The notes: generated from the sequence alone by a model not told the origin. DNA of 64,000 nucleotides from Vagococcus fluvialis (GCF_003337315.1 NZ_QPJV01000002.1:62001-126000), one strand, 5' to 3'. Shown: positions 36,335 to 46,385, counted from the first letter of the stretch. A program made the numbers and translations.

Positions 36335-37093
36335 TTGAAATTAATTTCGTGGAATGTTAACGGCTTGAGAGCTGTTGTTAAAAAAGGATTTGAAGATATT
36401 TTTGCTGAAATTGATGCTGATGTTTTTTGTTTACAAGAAACTAAACTTCAAGAAGGTCAAATTGATTTAGAATTAGAAGGTTATCACCAATATTGGAATT
36501 ATGCAGTTAAAAAAGGGTATTCTGGAACTGCTATTTTTAGTAAAAAAGAAGCTTTAAGTGTTAAGTATGGTATTGGGATAGAAGAGCATGATCAAGAAGG
36601 TCGTGTGATTACAGTTGAGTATGAAGATTTTTACTTAGTTAACTGTTATACACCAAATGCTCAAGCTGAGTTAAAACGAATTGAGTATCGTTTGAAATGG
36701 GAAGAAGATTTTTTAATGTTTTTAAAAGAGTTAGAAAAAACAAAACCAGTTATTTTATGTGGTGACTTAAATGTGGCTCATAATAATATTGATTTAAAAA
36801 ATTGGAAAACGAATCGTAAAAATCCAGGATTCTCAGATCAAGAGCGCACAGCTTTTACTAACTTTTTAGCTAATGGCTTTGTAGACAGTTTTAGACATTT
36901 CTACCCAGATTTAGAAGGAGCTTATTCTTGGTGGAGTTACAGATTTAATGCAAGACAAAATAATTCGGGTTGGAGAATCGATTATTTTTGTGTGTCAGAG
37001 GCATTAGTACCTAAAATGGAGGATAGTTTTATTTTAAGTGATGTGTTTGGAAGCGACCATTGTCCTGTTGGTTTAACGTTAACAGTTAAATAA
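36335..37093 (+). CDS. exoA: Exodeoxyribonuclease III / AP endonuclease
   Basis: DNA-repair enzyme (252 residues) that cuts at abasic sites and removes 3' blocking groups. The metal and catalytic residues are visible: NVNGLRA (N8), QETK (E37), GDLNVAH and the terminal SDHCP histidine. It belongs to the endonuclease/exonuclease/phosphatase fold shared with MapP in this window. The start codon is TTG at 36335; GGGAGG lies 8 bases before it. It is followed by an unrelated membrane protein gene 16 bases downstream, probably co-transcribed. Confidence 0.95.
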   Translation: MKLISWNVNGLRAVVKKGFEDIFAEIDADVFCLQETKLQEGQIDLELEGYHQYWNYAVKKGYSGTAIFSKKEALSVKYGIGIEEHDQEGRVITVEYEDFYLVNCYTPNAQAELKRIEYRLKWEEDFLMFLKELEKTKPVILCGDLNVAHNNIDLKNWKTNRKNPGFSDQERTAFTNFLANGFVDSFRHFYPDLEGAYSWWSYRFNARQNNSGWRIDYFCVSEALVPKMEDSFILSDVFGSDHCPVGLTLTVK

Positions 37094-37109
37094 GAATAGA
37101 GGTAAAGAT

Positions 37110-38051
37110 ATGAAAAAACAAATTAAACGTCTATCAGTAATCGGACTAATAATGTTATTTTTCTCTTTATGGCCAGTTAATGGACTGGCTGAGGACGGAC
37201 AGCTATTATACGACTTGAGATATGATGAATCAAAAAGTGTTTTATATGGTAAAACAAGACCAAATGCTAATGTGTATATTAATGATGTAGCAGGAAATAT
37301 TGTTGCTGATGATAATGGTGAGTTTGAGATGCCAGTCCCTAAAGGGCTTAAAATCTCAACGGTTTTAATGCTTGATGCTGAGGGGGATACATCAACTGAT
37401 TTACGTTTCAACTTTGAAAAAAATACCATTGAAACGGAAAGCTCTAGTGCTAAAGGTGAAAGTTCAACTCCAGCAAGCTCTTCTGAAACGAAAAAGGAAG
37501 AATCTTCAAAAGAGGAGAAAGAAAAAGAATCAGAAACCAAAGAATCTATTAAAGAACTTAAGAGTACAGAAACAACTGATTCCTCAAAAGAGAGTTCACC
37601 AAGCACTAAGCAAAGTATTTCTTCAGAAAGTTATAATCCTAGTGAGTTTAAAGAAGAAAAAAGAAGTTTAGTTTGGTTATGGACCTTACTTATTGTAGTT
37701 GGTGTTTTAGGTTTAGCTGTGGCTACTTATTTATGGTATAAGAAAAAACTAGAAAAAGAAGAAGCTGAGAAAGAAGCAAAACGCCGTAAACGTCAATCAA
37801 AAAATAAAGGCAAGCGAAAAAAAAGTTTAGATGATGATTTTGAAGATGATTTATATGCTTCTCTAAAATTAGATGAAGAACCTCGCAATGAAACTGCTAA
37901 TAAAACAAGAAGTAGTAAACATTCAGAAAATAGTTTAGATGCTTTGATTGATTCAGAGATTGAGAAAAGCAAGGTAGAAACAGAACAAGTAAAAATATCT
38001 AGAACTCGAAATGGTAAGAAAAGGAAAAAGAAAAAATCAGCAAAAAATTAG
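37110..38051 (+). CDS. Membrane-anchored surface protein with Ser/Glu/Lys-rich linker, unknown function
   Basis: A 313-residue protein of unrecognised family. It has a signal peptide (about 1-27), a small Ig-like or carboxypeptidase-regulatory-like fold (about 30-105; GKTRPNANVYINDVAGNIVADDNGEF in parts), a low-complexity linker rich in Ser, Glu, Lys and Thr (about 110-180), one membrane helix (about 188-208) and a long, highly basic cytoplasmic tail with acidic patches. A GAGG site precedes the ATG. It is probably co-transcribed with exoA before it and the exonuclease after it. A role in surface or wall biology is inferred from topology only. Confidence 0.7.
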   Translation: MKKQIKRLSVIGLIMLFFSLWPVNGLAEDGQLLYDLRYDESKSVLYGKTRPNANVYINDVAGNIVADDNGEFEMPVPKGLKISTVLMLDAEGDTSTDLRFNFEKNTIETESSSAKGESSTPASSSETKKEESSKEEKEKESETKESIKELKSTETTDSSKESSPSTKQSISSESYNPSEFKEEKRSLVWLWTLLIVVGVLGLAVATYLWYKKKLEKEEAEKEAKRRKRQSKNKGKRKKSLDDDFEDDLYASLKLDEEPRNETANKTRSSKHSENSLDALIDSEIEKSKVETEQVKISRTRNGKKRKKKKSAKN

Positions 38052-38067
38052 AATAGAAGGTTAGAAA

Positions 38068-38601
38068 ATGAATTTTATTGCGTATGATTTTGAAACAGCT
38101 AATCATCAAATGCATAGTGCGTGCTCCATTGCTTTAGTCATGGTCAAAGATGATGAAATAGTGGGTAGTTATTATTCATTAATCAAACCTGAAACTTCTT
38201 TTCATCCTAAAAATTGTGAGATTCATGGGATTTATCCTGATGATGTTGAATACGCACCAAGTTTTATTGAAGTTTGGCATGAGATTAACCATTATTTTAG
38301 AGAAAATAGATTGATTGTAGCTCACAATGCTGCTTTTGATAACCGAGTGCTATCTTCTTGTTTGGCTTATTATGATTTACCAGAAGCTCACTTTTTATCT
38401 CTATGTACAGTTAGGACAAGTCGTAAGTTATATAAAAATTTGCCAAATCATAAATTAAACACAGTCTCAGAATATTTAGGAATTGACTTAAAACAACATC
38501 ACCACGCACTAGATGATAGTTTAGCCTGTGCGAATATTTTATTAAAACAAGCTAATTCATTTGGTGTTAAGCCGCTAAAGGAATTGGTGAAGATAGTATA
38601 A
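38068..38601 (+). CDS. DEDDh-family 3'-5' exonuclease (DnaQ-like)
   Basis: A 177-residue stand-alone exonuclease domain related to the DNA polymerase III epsilon proofreader. The catalytic set is present: D7 and E9 in YDFETA, D91 in AHNAAFD, H145 and D150 in HHHALDD. It could degrade single-stranded DNA or RNA 3' ends; the substrate is not shown. It lies 16 bases after the membrane protein gene, with a weak AAGG site, and ends the exoA-led operon at a hairpin. Confidence 0.88.
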   Translation: MNFIAYDFETANHQMHSACSIALVMVKDDEIVGSYYSLIKPETSFHPKNCEIHGIYPDDVEYAPSFIEVWHEINHYFRENRLIVAHNAAFDNRVLSSCLAYYDLPEAHFLSLCTVRTSRKLYKNLPNHKLNTVSEYLGIDLKQHHHALDDSLACANILLKQANSFGVKPLKELVKIV

Positions 38602-38634
38602 AAAAAGAAACTCCTTTTTAGGAGCTTCTTTTTT
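38602..38634. terminator. Bidirectional terminator between the exonuclease and GNAT genes
   Basis: AAAAAGAA-CTCCT pairs with AGGAG-TTCTTTTT with one bulge; A and T runs lie on both sides. Confidence 0.75.
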
Positions 38635-39151
38635 ATACCAAATAACTCATTAAAACAATATCCAAATACTCATTGTCTTCTGATAAGTAACCTCGTCTAA
38701 TAATACCTTCCGTTTCAAAATTAACTTTTTCATAAAGTTTTAAAGCGCGTGTATTGCGTTCTTGAACTTTTATTTCAAGTCGTTTAATAACACCAGCCTC
38801 TTTAGCCCAAGCGATAATTTCTTCAAGCATCACAGTGCCTAAACCATATCCCCAGTACTCTTTTAAAATGCTAATACCAATCTCACCAATATGTTTAAGA
38901 GGTAAGTCTAATTCCCCCATAACTGTGGCAACACCAATTAAATCATCGTGGTTAAAAGCAAGAAGAATTAATTGATTGTCTTGCTCATAGATAAAATCAA
39001 TTTGTTCAGCCATTGATTCTGTATCTAGTTTTAAGGATTGTTGGTTAACTAACAGAAAAGGTGTTTCTTTATCAAGGATATTCATGACAGCTAATAGTTC
39101 TTTAGCGTCAGCGGGAGTGGCTTCTCGTAAGGTAATAGCAAGTTCACTCAT
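38633..39151 (-). CDS. GNAT family N-acetyltransferase
   Basis: A 172-residue acetyltransferase. The acetyl-CoA binding segment ISILKEYWGYGLGTVMLEE is followed by the motif RNTRALKLYEKVNFETEG, the usual B/A motif order. It resembles ribosomal-protein or small-molecule acetyltransferases, but the substrate cannot be told. Its ATG directly follows the tsaE stop codon (TAGATG), so the two are co-translated. In many Firmicutes tsaE is followed by such a gene. Confidence 0.88.
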   Translation of the reverse strand: MSELAITLREATPADAKELLAVMNILDKETPFLLVNQQSLKLDTESMAEQIDFIYEQDNQLILLAFNHDDLIGVATVMGELDLPLKHIGEIGISILKEYWGYGLGTVMLEEIIAWAKEAGVIKRLEIKVQERNTRALKLYEKVNFETEGIIRRGYLSEDNEYLDIVLMSYLV

Positions 39152-39628
39152 CTAAATATCCCAACCTTTTTCTTTTAAGCCAAGCTTGATAGCTTCGAAG
39201 CGTGGATTGTTTTCTGTTGAAGATTCAATTCGTAATTCACGTTCGTTATCACTGATTTTATCGAGGAAAAATTCGAGGTAAGGTGTGTAAATATCTTCTT
39301 TAATTAAATGTCCCCATTCAATGATACAAACACCATCGCCTTCTAAGTATTCATCAAGACCTAAGTCAGAAGCACCTTCTGTTAAACGGTAAACATCCAT
39401 ATGGTACAAAGGTAATTTTCCTGTTTCATATTCTTTAATCAGAGTGTAGGTTGGACTCTTAATCATTTGCTTAATGCCAAGTCCTTCAGCAAAACCTTTT
39501 GTAAAAGTAGTTTTACCAGCTCCTAAATCACCAGTTAGTAAGAAAATGTCACCACTCTCACTAAGTGTGGCTAAATCAAAAGCTAATTTTTGAGTTGTTT
39601 CTTCATTGGGTAAATGTATAGATTTCAT
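39152..39628 (-). CDS. tsaE: tRNA threonylcarbamoyladenosine biosynthesis ATPase TsaE
   Basis: A 158-residue ATPase that works with TsaB and TsaD to place threonylcarbamoyl on A37 of ANN-decoding tRNAs. Walker A is GDLGAGKTTFTKG, with SPTYTL and the acidic CIIEWGH downstream. The ATG at 39628 is chosen because AAGGAGG precedes it; an in-frame ATG at 39649 lacks a site and would add seven residues. It abuts the GNAT gene. Confidence 0.95.
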   Translation of the reverse strand: MKSIHLPNEETTQKLAFDLATLSESGDIFLLTGDLGAGKTTFTKGFAEGLGIKQMIKSPTYTLIKEYETGKLPLYHMDVYRLTEGASDLGLDEYLEGDGVCIIEWGHLIKEDIYTPYLEFFLDKISDNERELRIESSTENNPRFEAIKLGLKEKGWDI

Positions 39629-39671
39629 AGGTACCTCCTTGTCAGTCATAGTATAAAGCTAAGTAAAAGAA

Positions 39672-39694
39672 AAAGCCATTATAAAATGGCTTTA
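39672..39694 (-). terminator. Terminator of the malP-pgmB-galM operon
   Basis: On the minus strand AAAGCCATT / AATGGCTTT with a 4-base loop is followed by T residues. The stem overlaps the galM stop codon. Confidence 0.8.
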
Positions 39695-40684
39695 AGGGGA
39701 ACTAATTGTATAAGTTGTTTGATAGGTTTTTGTTTCATTAGGTATTATTTCGATATTTCCCCACTCAGGGTAGTGAGTAATATCAGGAAGTTCTTGAGTT
39801 TCAAGGGCAATGCCTATTTCAGAGCTCATAGATTGACCGTTAACTTTGAAAGAATCATTAAACCCAGTTGTTGAAAAAACAACAACTGATTGTCTATTTG
39901 AATCAATAGTTAACTGACGGCCGCTAATGGAATCGGCTAAAATAATTTGTGGAGAAGTATTTTCTAACAAATACGCATCATCAATACCAGTTTTCAGCTC
40001 TTTAATAGCCTCTTTAATCACTCTAGGTGTATTAAAATCGTAACCAGTATTTTCTACAGAAATCAGTTTTCCAGTTGGAATGTTTAAATTACCTGTTTCT
40101 AATATATGAGGTGATTTGATAGTTAAAAGGTGGTCTGAAATTTTTCTTTTAGCATCTCCTGATAAGTTGAAGTAAACGTGATTTGTAGGATTTACAATGG
40201 TTACTTCTTTTGATGTGACACTAGTTGTCATAGTGACACCTGTTTGAGTCAGTTCGTATGTATTTGTCACGTGAATTGGACCAGGGTAACCAGAAAGTGT
40301 GTCTGTTAAAGAAAAAACAGCTTTAATAGATTCTTTTTCTTCAATGATTTCATAATTCCAAAACTGACACCACCAACCCTTACTACCACCATGAATATGG
40401 TGTAGATTTCCTAAATTTTTATCTAAAGAAATACCTTTCCACTTAGCGTTTTTAATCCGTCCTGCAACAGGGCCAACAAGAGCACCGAACTGAGCTTGGT
40501 CTACTAATACTTCTTCCAAAGTATCTAGGGATAACAAAATATTTTCTAGTTTACCATTTTTATCAGGAGCTAAAAATTGATGCCATCTTGCACCAAAATC
40601 TAAAAAAGAAGCTGTTAAGTCACCGTTTACTAAAGTGATAGTGGTGATGTTCGTTTTTTCATCAGTCTGAATGGAATAAGTCAT
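39692..40684 (-). CDS. galM: Aldose 1-epimerase (mutarotase) of the maltose operon
   Basis: A 330-residue galactose-mutarotase-fold enzyme that interconverts alpha and beta anomers of aldoses. The motif NPTNHVYFNLSG contains the expected histidine, and GIDDAYLL and the C-terminal E in IGIALETQELPD match the active-site region. In this operon it would equilibrate the glucose released by MalP, as proposed for malM of Enterococcus faecalis. It starts one base after the pgmB stop, with AAGG inside the end of pgmB. Confidence 0.92.
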   Translation of the reverse strand: MTYSIQTDEKTNITTITLVNGDLTASFLDFGARWHQFLAPDKNGKLENILLSLDTLEEVLVDQAQFGALVGPVAGRIKNAKWKGISLDKNLGNLHHIHGGSKGWWCQFWNYEIIEEKESIKAVFSLTDTLSGYPGPIHVTNTYELTQTGVTMTTSVTSKEVTIVNPTNHVYFNLSGDAKRKISDHLLTIKSPHILETGNLNIPTGKLISVENTGYDFNTPRVIKEAIKELKTGIDDAYLLENTSPQIILADSISGRQLTIDSNRQSVVVFSTTGFNDSFKVNGQSMSSEIGIALETQELPDITHYPEWGNIEIIPNETKTYQTTYTISSP

Positions 40685-40685
40685 C

Positions 40686-41348
40686 TTATTTACCTTGCCA
40701 AACAGTTGTTAAATAAGAGAAAGATAGGTGACTAGTATCTGGTACAAGAGCGATATCGTCTCCTAAATCTTTTGCTTCTCCAACGCCAATAGGTAGAGCC
40801 CCACTTGCTTTTATTGCCTGAATACCAGCCGCAGCATCTTCAATCCCAATAGCCTCTTTAATATCAATATCAACAGCTGATGCAGCAGCTAAGAAAATAT
40901 CTGGTGCTGGTTTTCCAGCAGCTAAAGAAGCTGGATCAACAATGGCATCAAAGAAGTGGCTGATTTCCATTTTATCTAATAATAAAGGACCATTTTTACT
41001 AGCAGAGGCTAAAGCTATTTTAATGCCATTATTTTTCAAGTCTGTTAGTAATTCTAAAATTCCTGGATAAATATCTTTTGGTGAAATAGCTTGAATCATT
41101 TCAACATAATTTTCATTTTTTTCTTTTGCTAATTGAGCAAATTGCTCAGTATTAATGTCGTCTTGTTTATTGCCATGTTCTAAAATTAAAGCTAGAGAGT
41201 CTTCGCGGCTAACACCTTTAAGACGCTCATTAAACTCGCGATCAATTGAAATCCCTAAATCATCAGCTAATTTTTTCCAAGCTAGAAAATGATATTCAGC
41301 AGTATCTGTAATGACACCATCTAAATCAAATAAAACTCCTTTAAACAT
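40686..41348 (-). CDS. pgmB: Beta-phosphoglucomutase
   Basis: A 220-residue HAD-family enzyme that converts beta-glucose 1-phosphate to glucose 6-phosphate. The nucleophile D8 and acid/base D10 are in [10 protein letters not shown], followed by the cap domain and the K in ALASASKNG, and [17 protein letters not shown] precedes the ATG. It takes the beta-glucose 1-phosphate made by MalP, so its place between malP and galM fits the pathway. A repeat element separates it from malP. Confidence 0.95.
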   Translation of the reverse strand: MFKGVLFDLDGVITDTAEYHFLAWKKLADDLGISIDREFNERLKGVSREDSLALILEHGNKQDDINTEQFAQLAKEKNENYVEMIQAISPKDIYPGILELLTDLKNNGIKIALASASKNGPLLLDKMEISHFFDAIVDPASLAAGKPAPDIFLAAASAVDIDIKEAIGIEDAAAGIQAIKASGALPIGVGEAKDLGDDIALVPDTSHLSFSYLTTVWQGK

Positions 41349-41379
41349 ATGAAACTTCCTTTCTTAATTACAAATAAAT

Positions 41380-41494
41380 GGTGTAACAAAAGTAGTTTCG
41401 GTGAAAATAAGTCAAAAATCACAAAAATTTGAAGAGCAATTTTCGTGATTTTTTTCTTATATCTTGAAGCTAAACGTTTTTGTTACAACCTCTT
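41380..41494 (-). repeat. Intergenic hairpin repeat, copy A (between malP and pgmB)
   Basis: Read on the minus strand this begins with GGTTGTAACAAAAACGTTTA, followed by GCTTCAAG and ATAAG, as in copies B and C; its middle and far arm have diverged. The far arm, TGGTGTAACAAAAGTAG on the plus strand, is a near complement of the first, so the whole can fold back as a long imperfect hairpin. It lies inside the malP-pgmB-galM transcript and may stop or process part of it. I know no named family for it. Confidence 0.7.
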
Positions 41495-41555
41495 TTTATT
41501 TTAAGTTTAAATCAGGCAATAATGAAAAGCTATGACTTATCAATAAATAGCCTAA

Positions 41556-43817
41556 TTATTGAGCAGATACGACTAATGTATCTGTCAGATTATGTGATTC
41601 TCCATAAACTTCTAAAGTCATTGGTTCACCACTTAGAAGAGTAATAGTGACGTTTAAGTCGATTAAAACATGTAATAAGCGACCACGGTAGTTAATGCGG
41701 AAAGCATATTTACTCCATTTAGTTGGTAAGAATGGTGCAAAACTTAATTTTTCTTTATAAGTTTTCATTTGAGCGAAACCTTGAACGATAGCTAACCAGC
41801 TACCAGTCATTGATGTAATGTGTAAGCCGTCTTCAGTGTCATTGTTGTAGTTATCTAAGTCAAGACGAGCTGTCCGTTGATACATCTCTACAGCTTTTTC
41901 TTCCATACCAAGTTCAGCTACTAAAATAGAGTGAATACATGGTGATAAAGAAGACTCATGAACAGTCATAGGCTCGTAGAACTCAAAGTTTTTACGTTTT
42001 TCTTCCATTGTAAATTCATCATTGAAGTAATAAACACCTTGAAGAACATCAGCTTGTTTAATAAAGCAAGAGCGTAAGATTTTATCCCATGACCAGTTTT
42101 GGTTAAGAGGAACATCTTTAGCGTCTAAATCAACAACAGGCATTAAATCTTTGTCTAAGAAAGTATCATGTTGTACAAATACACCTAATTCTTTATCTTC
42201 TGGTAAATACATATTAGCAATAATATCTTCCCAATGTTTGATTTCTTCATCTGAAATAGAAACGGTCGCATTTTCTTTGTATTTAGCATAGTTTTCTAAG
42301 GTATATTTTAAGACCCAAACAGCGATGTAGTTAGTGTACCAGTTATTATTGACGTTGTTTTCGTATTCGTTAGGACCAGTTACACCGTGCATCATGTATT
42401 TAGCATTGCGTTTTGAATAGTGAACACGGTCTGCCCAAAAACGAGAAATAGCAGTTAGAACTTCTAAACCTTCGTTTTCAATGTAAGTTGTGTCACCTGT
42501 ATAGTTTGTATAGTTATAGATAGCGTAAGCGATTGAGCCATTACGGTGAATTTCTTCAAATGTAATTTCCCATTCGTTATGACACTCAACACCAGTGAAG
42601 GTGACCATTGGGTAAAGTGCCCCTTTAAGACCTTGTTGGCGAGCATTATGATGAGCTTCTGGTAATTGATTGTGACGATATTTTAATAAGTTTTTAGTCA
42701 CACTTGGATCAGCTAAAGCTAAATATAAAGGAACAGCATAAGCTTCTGTATCCCAATAAGTAGCGCCGCCATATTTCTCACCAGTGAATCCTTTAGGTCC
42801 AATGTTTAATCTTTCATCTTCTCCGTAATAAGTCGAGAATAACTGGAAGAGGTTGAAACGAATACCTTGTTGAGCTTCATCGTCGCCTTCAATTACGACA
42901 TCAGCGATTTCCCAACGATTTTCCCATGCTTTCATGTGAGCTGTTTTTTGTTCTTCTATAGAAGTTTCATTGACAGAGTTCATCAATTTGCGAGCTTCTT
43001 CTAATTGAGTTGTTTCTTCAATATCACGGCTTGTCACAATAATAACTTTTTTAGTTAATTCAATAGCTTCACCAGCATTTACAGTAAATATAAAGTTTTC
43101 TGAAGCCAAGAAGCTTGCAGTTTCTTTAGTACTTGTAAAGTTACCAGTTGCTGTATTTTCCATTAAAGCTGTAATTGTAAATTGTTCAATGCCAAAGTTA
43201 TTTGGAATCGTACGAGTTGTAACAAAGTTTTCGCCAACAGAACGTTCTTCCCAGAACATTTCATCATAGTTACTATCTTCGTTATGAACGCTGTTATCAA
43301 GTTTAGAAACAACTTTAATCTCGCCGCTACCTTTAAGAATCTCAGCTTTCATGTTAATCACACCAAGTTCTTTAGTTGTTATACTTAAGAAACGTTCGAA
43401 TGAGAATTTAACAACAGTACCTTGTACATCAATTGTAAAATGACGTGCTAATAAGCCATGTTTCATATCTAATTCTTGGTAGAAGTTAGTTACTTTTTGA
43501 GTAGCAAGATCAATTTTTTCATTGTTAATGTAAATGTCCATTGCAATAAAGTTAATAGCATTAATTACTTTACCAAAGTAGTCAGGGTAACCATTTTTCC
43601 ACCAACCAACACGAGTTTTGTCTGGATACCAAACTCCTGCTATATAAGTTCCCTGATGATTGTCACCACTGAATCCTTCTTCAAAGTTCCCACGCATACC
43701 CATATAGCCATTACCTGTACTTGTTAATGATTCTTGTAAACGAATATCATTAGAATGAAGTTCATTCGTTGCTAATTTCCATGGATTAATATCGAATAAT
43801 CTTTTTAAATGTTCCAT
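41556..43817 (-). CDS. malP: Maltose phosphorylase (glycoside hydrolase family 65)
   Basis: A 753-residue cytoplasmic enzyme that uses phosphate to split maltose into glucose and beta-glucose 1-phosphate. The order N-terminal beta-sandwich, (alpha/alpha)6 barrel and C-terminal beta domain is typical of GH65. The catalytic acid is E484 in [11 protein letters not shown]. The neighbours pgmB, galM, malT and mapP favour maltose over trehalose or kojibiose. AGGAGG precedes the ATG at 43817. It is transcribed away from malT; a likely operator and a perfect palindrome lie between them. Confidence 0.94.
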   Translation of the reverse strand: MEHLKRLFDINPWKLATNELHSNDIRLQESLTSTGNGYMGMRGNFEEGFSGDNHQGTYIAGVWYPDKTRVGWWKNGYPDYFGKVINAINFIAMDIYINNEKIDLATQKVTNFYQELDMKHGLLARHFTIDVQGTVVKFSFERFLSITTKELGVINMKAEILKGSGEIKVVSKLDNSVHNEDSNYDEMFWEERSVGENFVTTRTIPNNFGIEQFTITALMENTATGNFTSTKETASFLASENFIFTVNAGEAIELTKKVIIVTSRDIEETTQLEEARKLMNSVNETSIEEQKTAHMKAWENRWEIADVVIEGDDEAQQGIRFNLFQLFSTYYGEDERLNIGPKGFTGEKYGGATYWDTEAYAVPLYLALADPSVTKNLLKYRHNQLPEAHHNARQQGLKGALYPMVTFTGVECHNEWEITFEEIHRNGSIAYAIYNYTNYTGDTTYIENEGLEVLTAISRFWADRVHYSKRNAKYMMHGVTGPNEYENNVNNNWYTNYIAVWVLKYTLENYAKYKENATVSISDEEIKHWEDIIANMYLPEDKELGVFVQHDTFLDKDLMPVVDLDAKDVPLNQNWSWDKILRSCFIKQADVLQGVYYFNDEFTMEEKRKNFEFYEPMTVHESSLSPCIHSILVAELGMEEKAVEMYQRTARLDLDNYNNDTEDGLHITSMTGSWLAIVQGFAQMKTYKEKLSFAPFLPTKWSKYAFRINYRGRLLHVLIDLNVTITLLSGEPMTLEVYGESHNLTDTLVVSAQ

Positions 43818-43857
43818 TAATAATCCTCCTTGAGTCGATTTATAAATCTATCATAAA

Positions 43858-43985
43858 CGCAATCGCTTGCGAATTCAATAGGATTAGAAATCTTGTTACC
43901 AGTAACAAGATTAAATAATGAACCGTTTACAACTTTACAAAGAGAAAAACAGCAGATATACTTTAATTGTGAAAACGATTGCGTT
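43858..43985. promoter_or_regulatory. malP-malT control region: malT promoter, shared operator pair and a 20-bp palindrome
   Basis: The malT promoter is TTTACA (43934-43939) and TATACT (43957-43962), 17 bases apart. A LacI-type site, CGCAATCGCTTGCG, lies before malP (43858-43871); its half CGCAATCG recurs inverted as CGATTGCG at 43976-43983, over the malT start, within TGAAAACGATTGCG, which also resembles a CcpA cre box. These fit MalR and/or CcpA control. Between them a perfect palindrome (arms TCTTGTTAC and GTAACAAGA, two-base centre, 43891-43910) is unexplained. Confidence 0.6.
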
Positions 43986-44023
43986 GTTTTTATTAATGTA
44001 AAAAGAAAGAGAGAAGATAAAAA

Positions 44024-46195
44024 ATGAAGAAATTATTTAATTTTGAGTTTTGGCAGAAGTTTGGAAAAGCTTTAATGGTAGTTATTGCTGTTATGCCAGC
44101 AGCAGGGTTGATGATTAGTATCGGAAAAACAATTCCTTTAATTAGTCCAGAAGCAACATTTTTAGTAACAACTGGTGGGGTTATTGAAAATATTGGTTGG
44201 GCTGTTATTGGGAATCTTCACCTACTATTTGCTTTAGCAATTGGTGGGAGTTGGGCAAAAGAAAGAGCTGGTGGTGCATTTGCAGCAGGTATCTCTTTTG
44301 TTTTAATTAATAGGATTACCGGATCTATCTTTGGTGTAACTGGTGATATGTTAAATGACCCAGAAGCTTTTACTCATACTATTTTTGGCACAAAAATTAT
44401 GGTTAAAGGATTCTTTACAAGTGTCTTAGAAGCACCAGCTCTTAATATGGGTGTTTTCGTAGGTATTATCGCAGGTTTTGTTGGGGCGATGGCTTATAAT
44501 AAATATTATAACTACCGCAGGTTACCAGATGCTTTATCTTTCTTTAATGGAAAACGCTTTGTGCCCTTTGTTGTCATCCTTTGGTCAGTACTGGTTTCAT
44601 TAGCTTTAGCGATTATTTGGCCAGTTATTCAATCAGGAATTAATAACTTTGGTTTATGGATTGCTACAAGTCAAGAAACAGCACCAATTCTAGCACCGTT
44701 TCTATATGGAACATTAGAGCGTTTATTATTACCATTTGGTTTACATCATATGTTAACGATTCCTATTAACTACACACAACTTGGTGGAACATATGAAATA
44801 CTATCAGGAGCGCAAGCTGGAACTTTTGTTTACGGACAAGACCCATTATGGTTAGCTTGGGCAACAGATTTAGTTAACTTAAAAACAGGTAGTACAATGG
44901 ATCAATATAACGCTGTATTAACTGGATTTACACCCGCTCGTTTTAAAGTAGGGCAAATGATTGGTGCCTCAGGTATTTTAATGGGTATGGCACTGGCTAT
45001 GTATAAAAATGTTGATTCAGATAAAAAAGCGCAATACAAAGGAATGTATGTATCAGCTGCTTTAGCGGTATTTTTAACTGGTGTAACAGAACCTTTAGAG
45101 TTTATGTTTATGTTTGCGGCAATGCCTTTATATGTTGTGTATGCTTTTATTCAAGGTTTGGCCTTTGCGATGGCTGATATTGTCAGTTTAAGACTGCATT
45201 CATTTGGTAACATTGAATTGCTAACTAGATTACCGATTTCTATTAAAGCAGGACTTGGTATGGATGTGATCAATTTTGTTATTTGTGTCATTGTATTTGG
45301 TGTAGGGACATATTTTTTAGCTAACTTCTTAATTAAAAAATTCAACTATGCAACTCCAGGAAGAAATGGTAATTACGAAGTAGAAGGTACTCAAGAAAGT
45401 GAATCAACTAAAGATATTTCAGGATTATCTCAAGAAGTGATTGCGATTATTAACTTATTAGGTGGTAAAACAAATATTTCTGAAGTAGATGCGTGTATGA
45501 CACGTTTAAGAGTAAGTGTTAAAGATAACCAATTAGTAGGAGCAGAAGATGCTTGGAAAAAAGCAGGAGCTATGGGGTTAATTGTTAAAGATAACGGCGT
45601 TCAAGCAGTCTACGGTCCAAAAGCAGATATTTTAAAATCAGATATCCAAGATGCTTTAGACTCAGGCGTGGAAATTCCAACAATGACTACTCAAGAAGAA
45701 GTTGTCGAAACAGAAGTAGTTACAGAATCAGCTCATGTTAGTTTTGATATCTCAAGTGTAGCCACAGGGACTTTAATTCCGATTGAAGAAGTAGAGGACG
45801 ATGTATTTTCTCAAAAAATGATGGGTGAAGGATTTGCAGTTAATCCAGATGAAAATAAAGAAGTTGTTTCTCCAGTATCAGGAGTAGTTACATCAGTATT
45901 TCCAAGTTTACATGCTATCGGACTTGAAACAGCAGAAGGATTAGAAGTTCTTGTTCATATGGGGCTTGATACAGTACAGATGAAAGAAAAAGCATTTGAT
46001 GTTAAAGTAGCAGTTGGAGAAACAGTAGAACAAGGTCAACTATTAGCTCATGCTAATTGGGACTTAGTAGTATCAGAAAATAAAGGAACAACTATTGTAG
46101 TTGTCTTTACAAACAGTCAAAAAACTGAAAGTTTTACTTTGAATCATACAGGAGCAGTTAACTTAGGTGACAAAGTAGGAACAATAAAAATGTAA
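44024..46195 (+). CDS. malT: Maltose-specific PTS permease, EIICBA
   Basis: A 723-residue fusion in the order EIIC (about 1-440, ten or so helices), EIIB (about 455-545, phospho-cysteine C491 in DACMTRLR) and EIIA (about 590-723, phospho-histidine H645 in LVHMGLDTV). Of the glucose/glucoside PTS family. In E. faecalis, MalT imports and phosphorylates maltose to maltose 6'-phosphate, and the neighbours here are the same set. An AGAGAGAAG ribosome site precedes the ATG. It is divergent from malP. A repeat and a hairpin separate it from mapP, so mapP may be read at a lower level. Confidence 0.94.
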   Translation: MKKLFNFEFWQKFGKALMVVIAVMPAAGLMISIGKTIPLISPEATFLVTTGGVIENIGWAVIGNLHLLFALAIGGSWAKERAGGAFAAGISFVLINRITGSIFGVTGDMLNDPEAFTHTIFGTKIMVKGFFTSVLEAPALNMGVFVGIIAGFVGAMAYNKYYNYRRLPDALSFFNGKRFVPFVVILWSVLVSLALAIIWPVIQSGINNFGLWIATSQETAPILAPFLYGTLERLLLPFGLHHMLTIPINYTQLGGTYEILSGAQAGTFVYGQDPLWLAWATDLVNLKTGSTMDQYNAVLTGFTPARFKVGQMIGASGILMGMALAMYKNVDSDKKAQYKGMYVSAALAVFLTGVTEPLEFMFMFAAMPLYVVYAFIQGLAFAMADIVSLRLHSFGNIELLTRLPISIKAGLGMDVINFVICVIVFGVGTYFLANFLIKKFNYATPGRNGNYEVEGTQESESTKDISGLSQEVIAIINLLGGKTNISEVDACMTRLRVSVKDNQLVGAEDAWKKAGAMGLIVKDNGVQAVYGPKADILKSDIQDALDSGVEIPTMTTQEEVVETEVVTESAHVSFDISSVATGTLIPIEEVEDDVFSQKMMGEGFAVNPDENKEVVSPVSGVVTSVFPSLHAIGLETAEGLEVLVHMGLDTVQMKEKAFDVKVAVGETVEQGQLLAHANWDLVVSENKGTTIVVVFTNSQKTESFTLNHTGAVNLGDKVGTIKM

Positions 46196-46200
46196 GGAAA

Positions 46201-46332
46201 AGAGGTTGTAACAAAAACGTTTAGCTTCAAGGAATAAGAAGGGAATTATAAAAATTGCTTTTTAATTTTTACTGATTCACAGCTTATTTCCGAAGGAGTT
46301 GTTTTTGATACACTGTTTAAAAAAGAGACTGT
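46201..46332 (+). repeat. Intergenic hairpin repeat, copy B (between malT and mapP)
   Basis: About 132 bases that match copy C in about 126 positions with no gap. The element starts with AGAGGTTGTAACAAAAACG, has the arm TTCAAGGAATAAG, an A/T-rich middle, and a second arm CTTATTTCCGAAGGAG...TTTTTGATAC that is a near complement of the first, so it folds into a long imperfect hairpin. It begins 5 bases after the malT stop. Confidence 0.85.
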
Positions 46333-46360
46333 GACATAATTATGTTGCAGTCTTTTCTGA
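46326..46360 (+). terminator. Partial terminator between malT and mapP
   Basis: AGACTGTGACATAA / TTATGTTGCAGTCT (46326-46353) pair at 12 of 14 positions and lead to TTTTCTGATTTT. It lies about 30 bases before mapP and may lower read-through rather than block it. Confidence 0.6.
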
Positions 46361-46385
46361 TTTTACATTTAAAGGAGAAAATCAA

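Noticed and set aside
37079-37606. A 175-residue serine-rich minus-strand ORF
   Set aside because: It is the complement of the Ser/Glu/Lys-rich linker of the plus-strand surface protein, caused by low-complexity codons.
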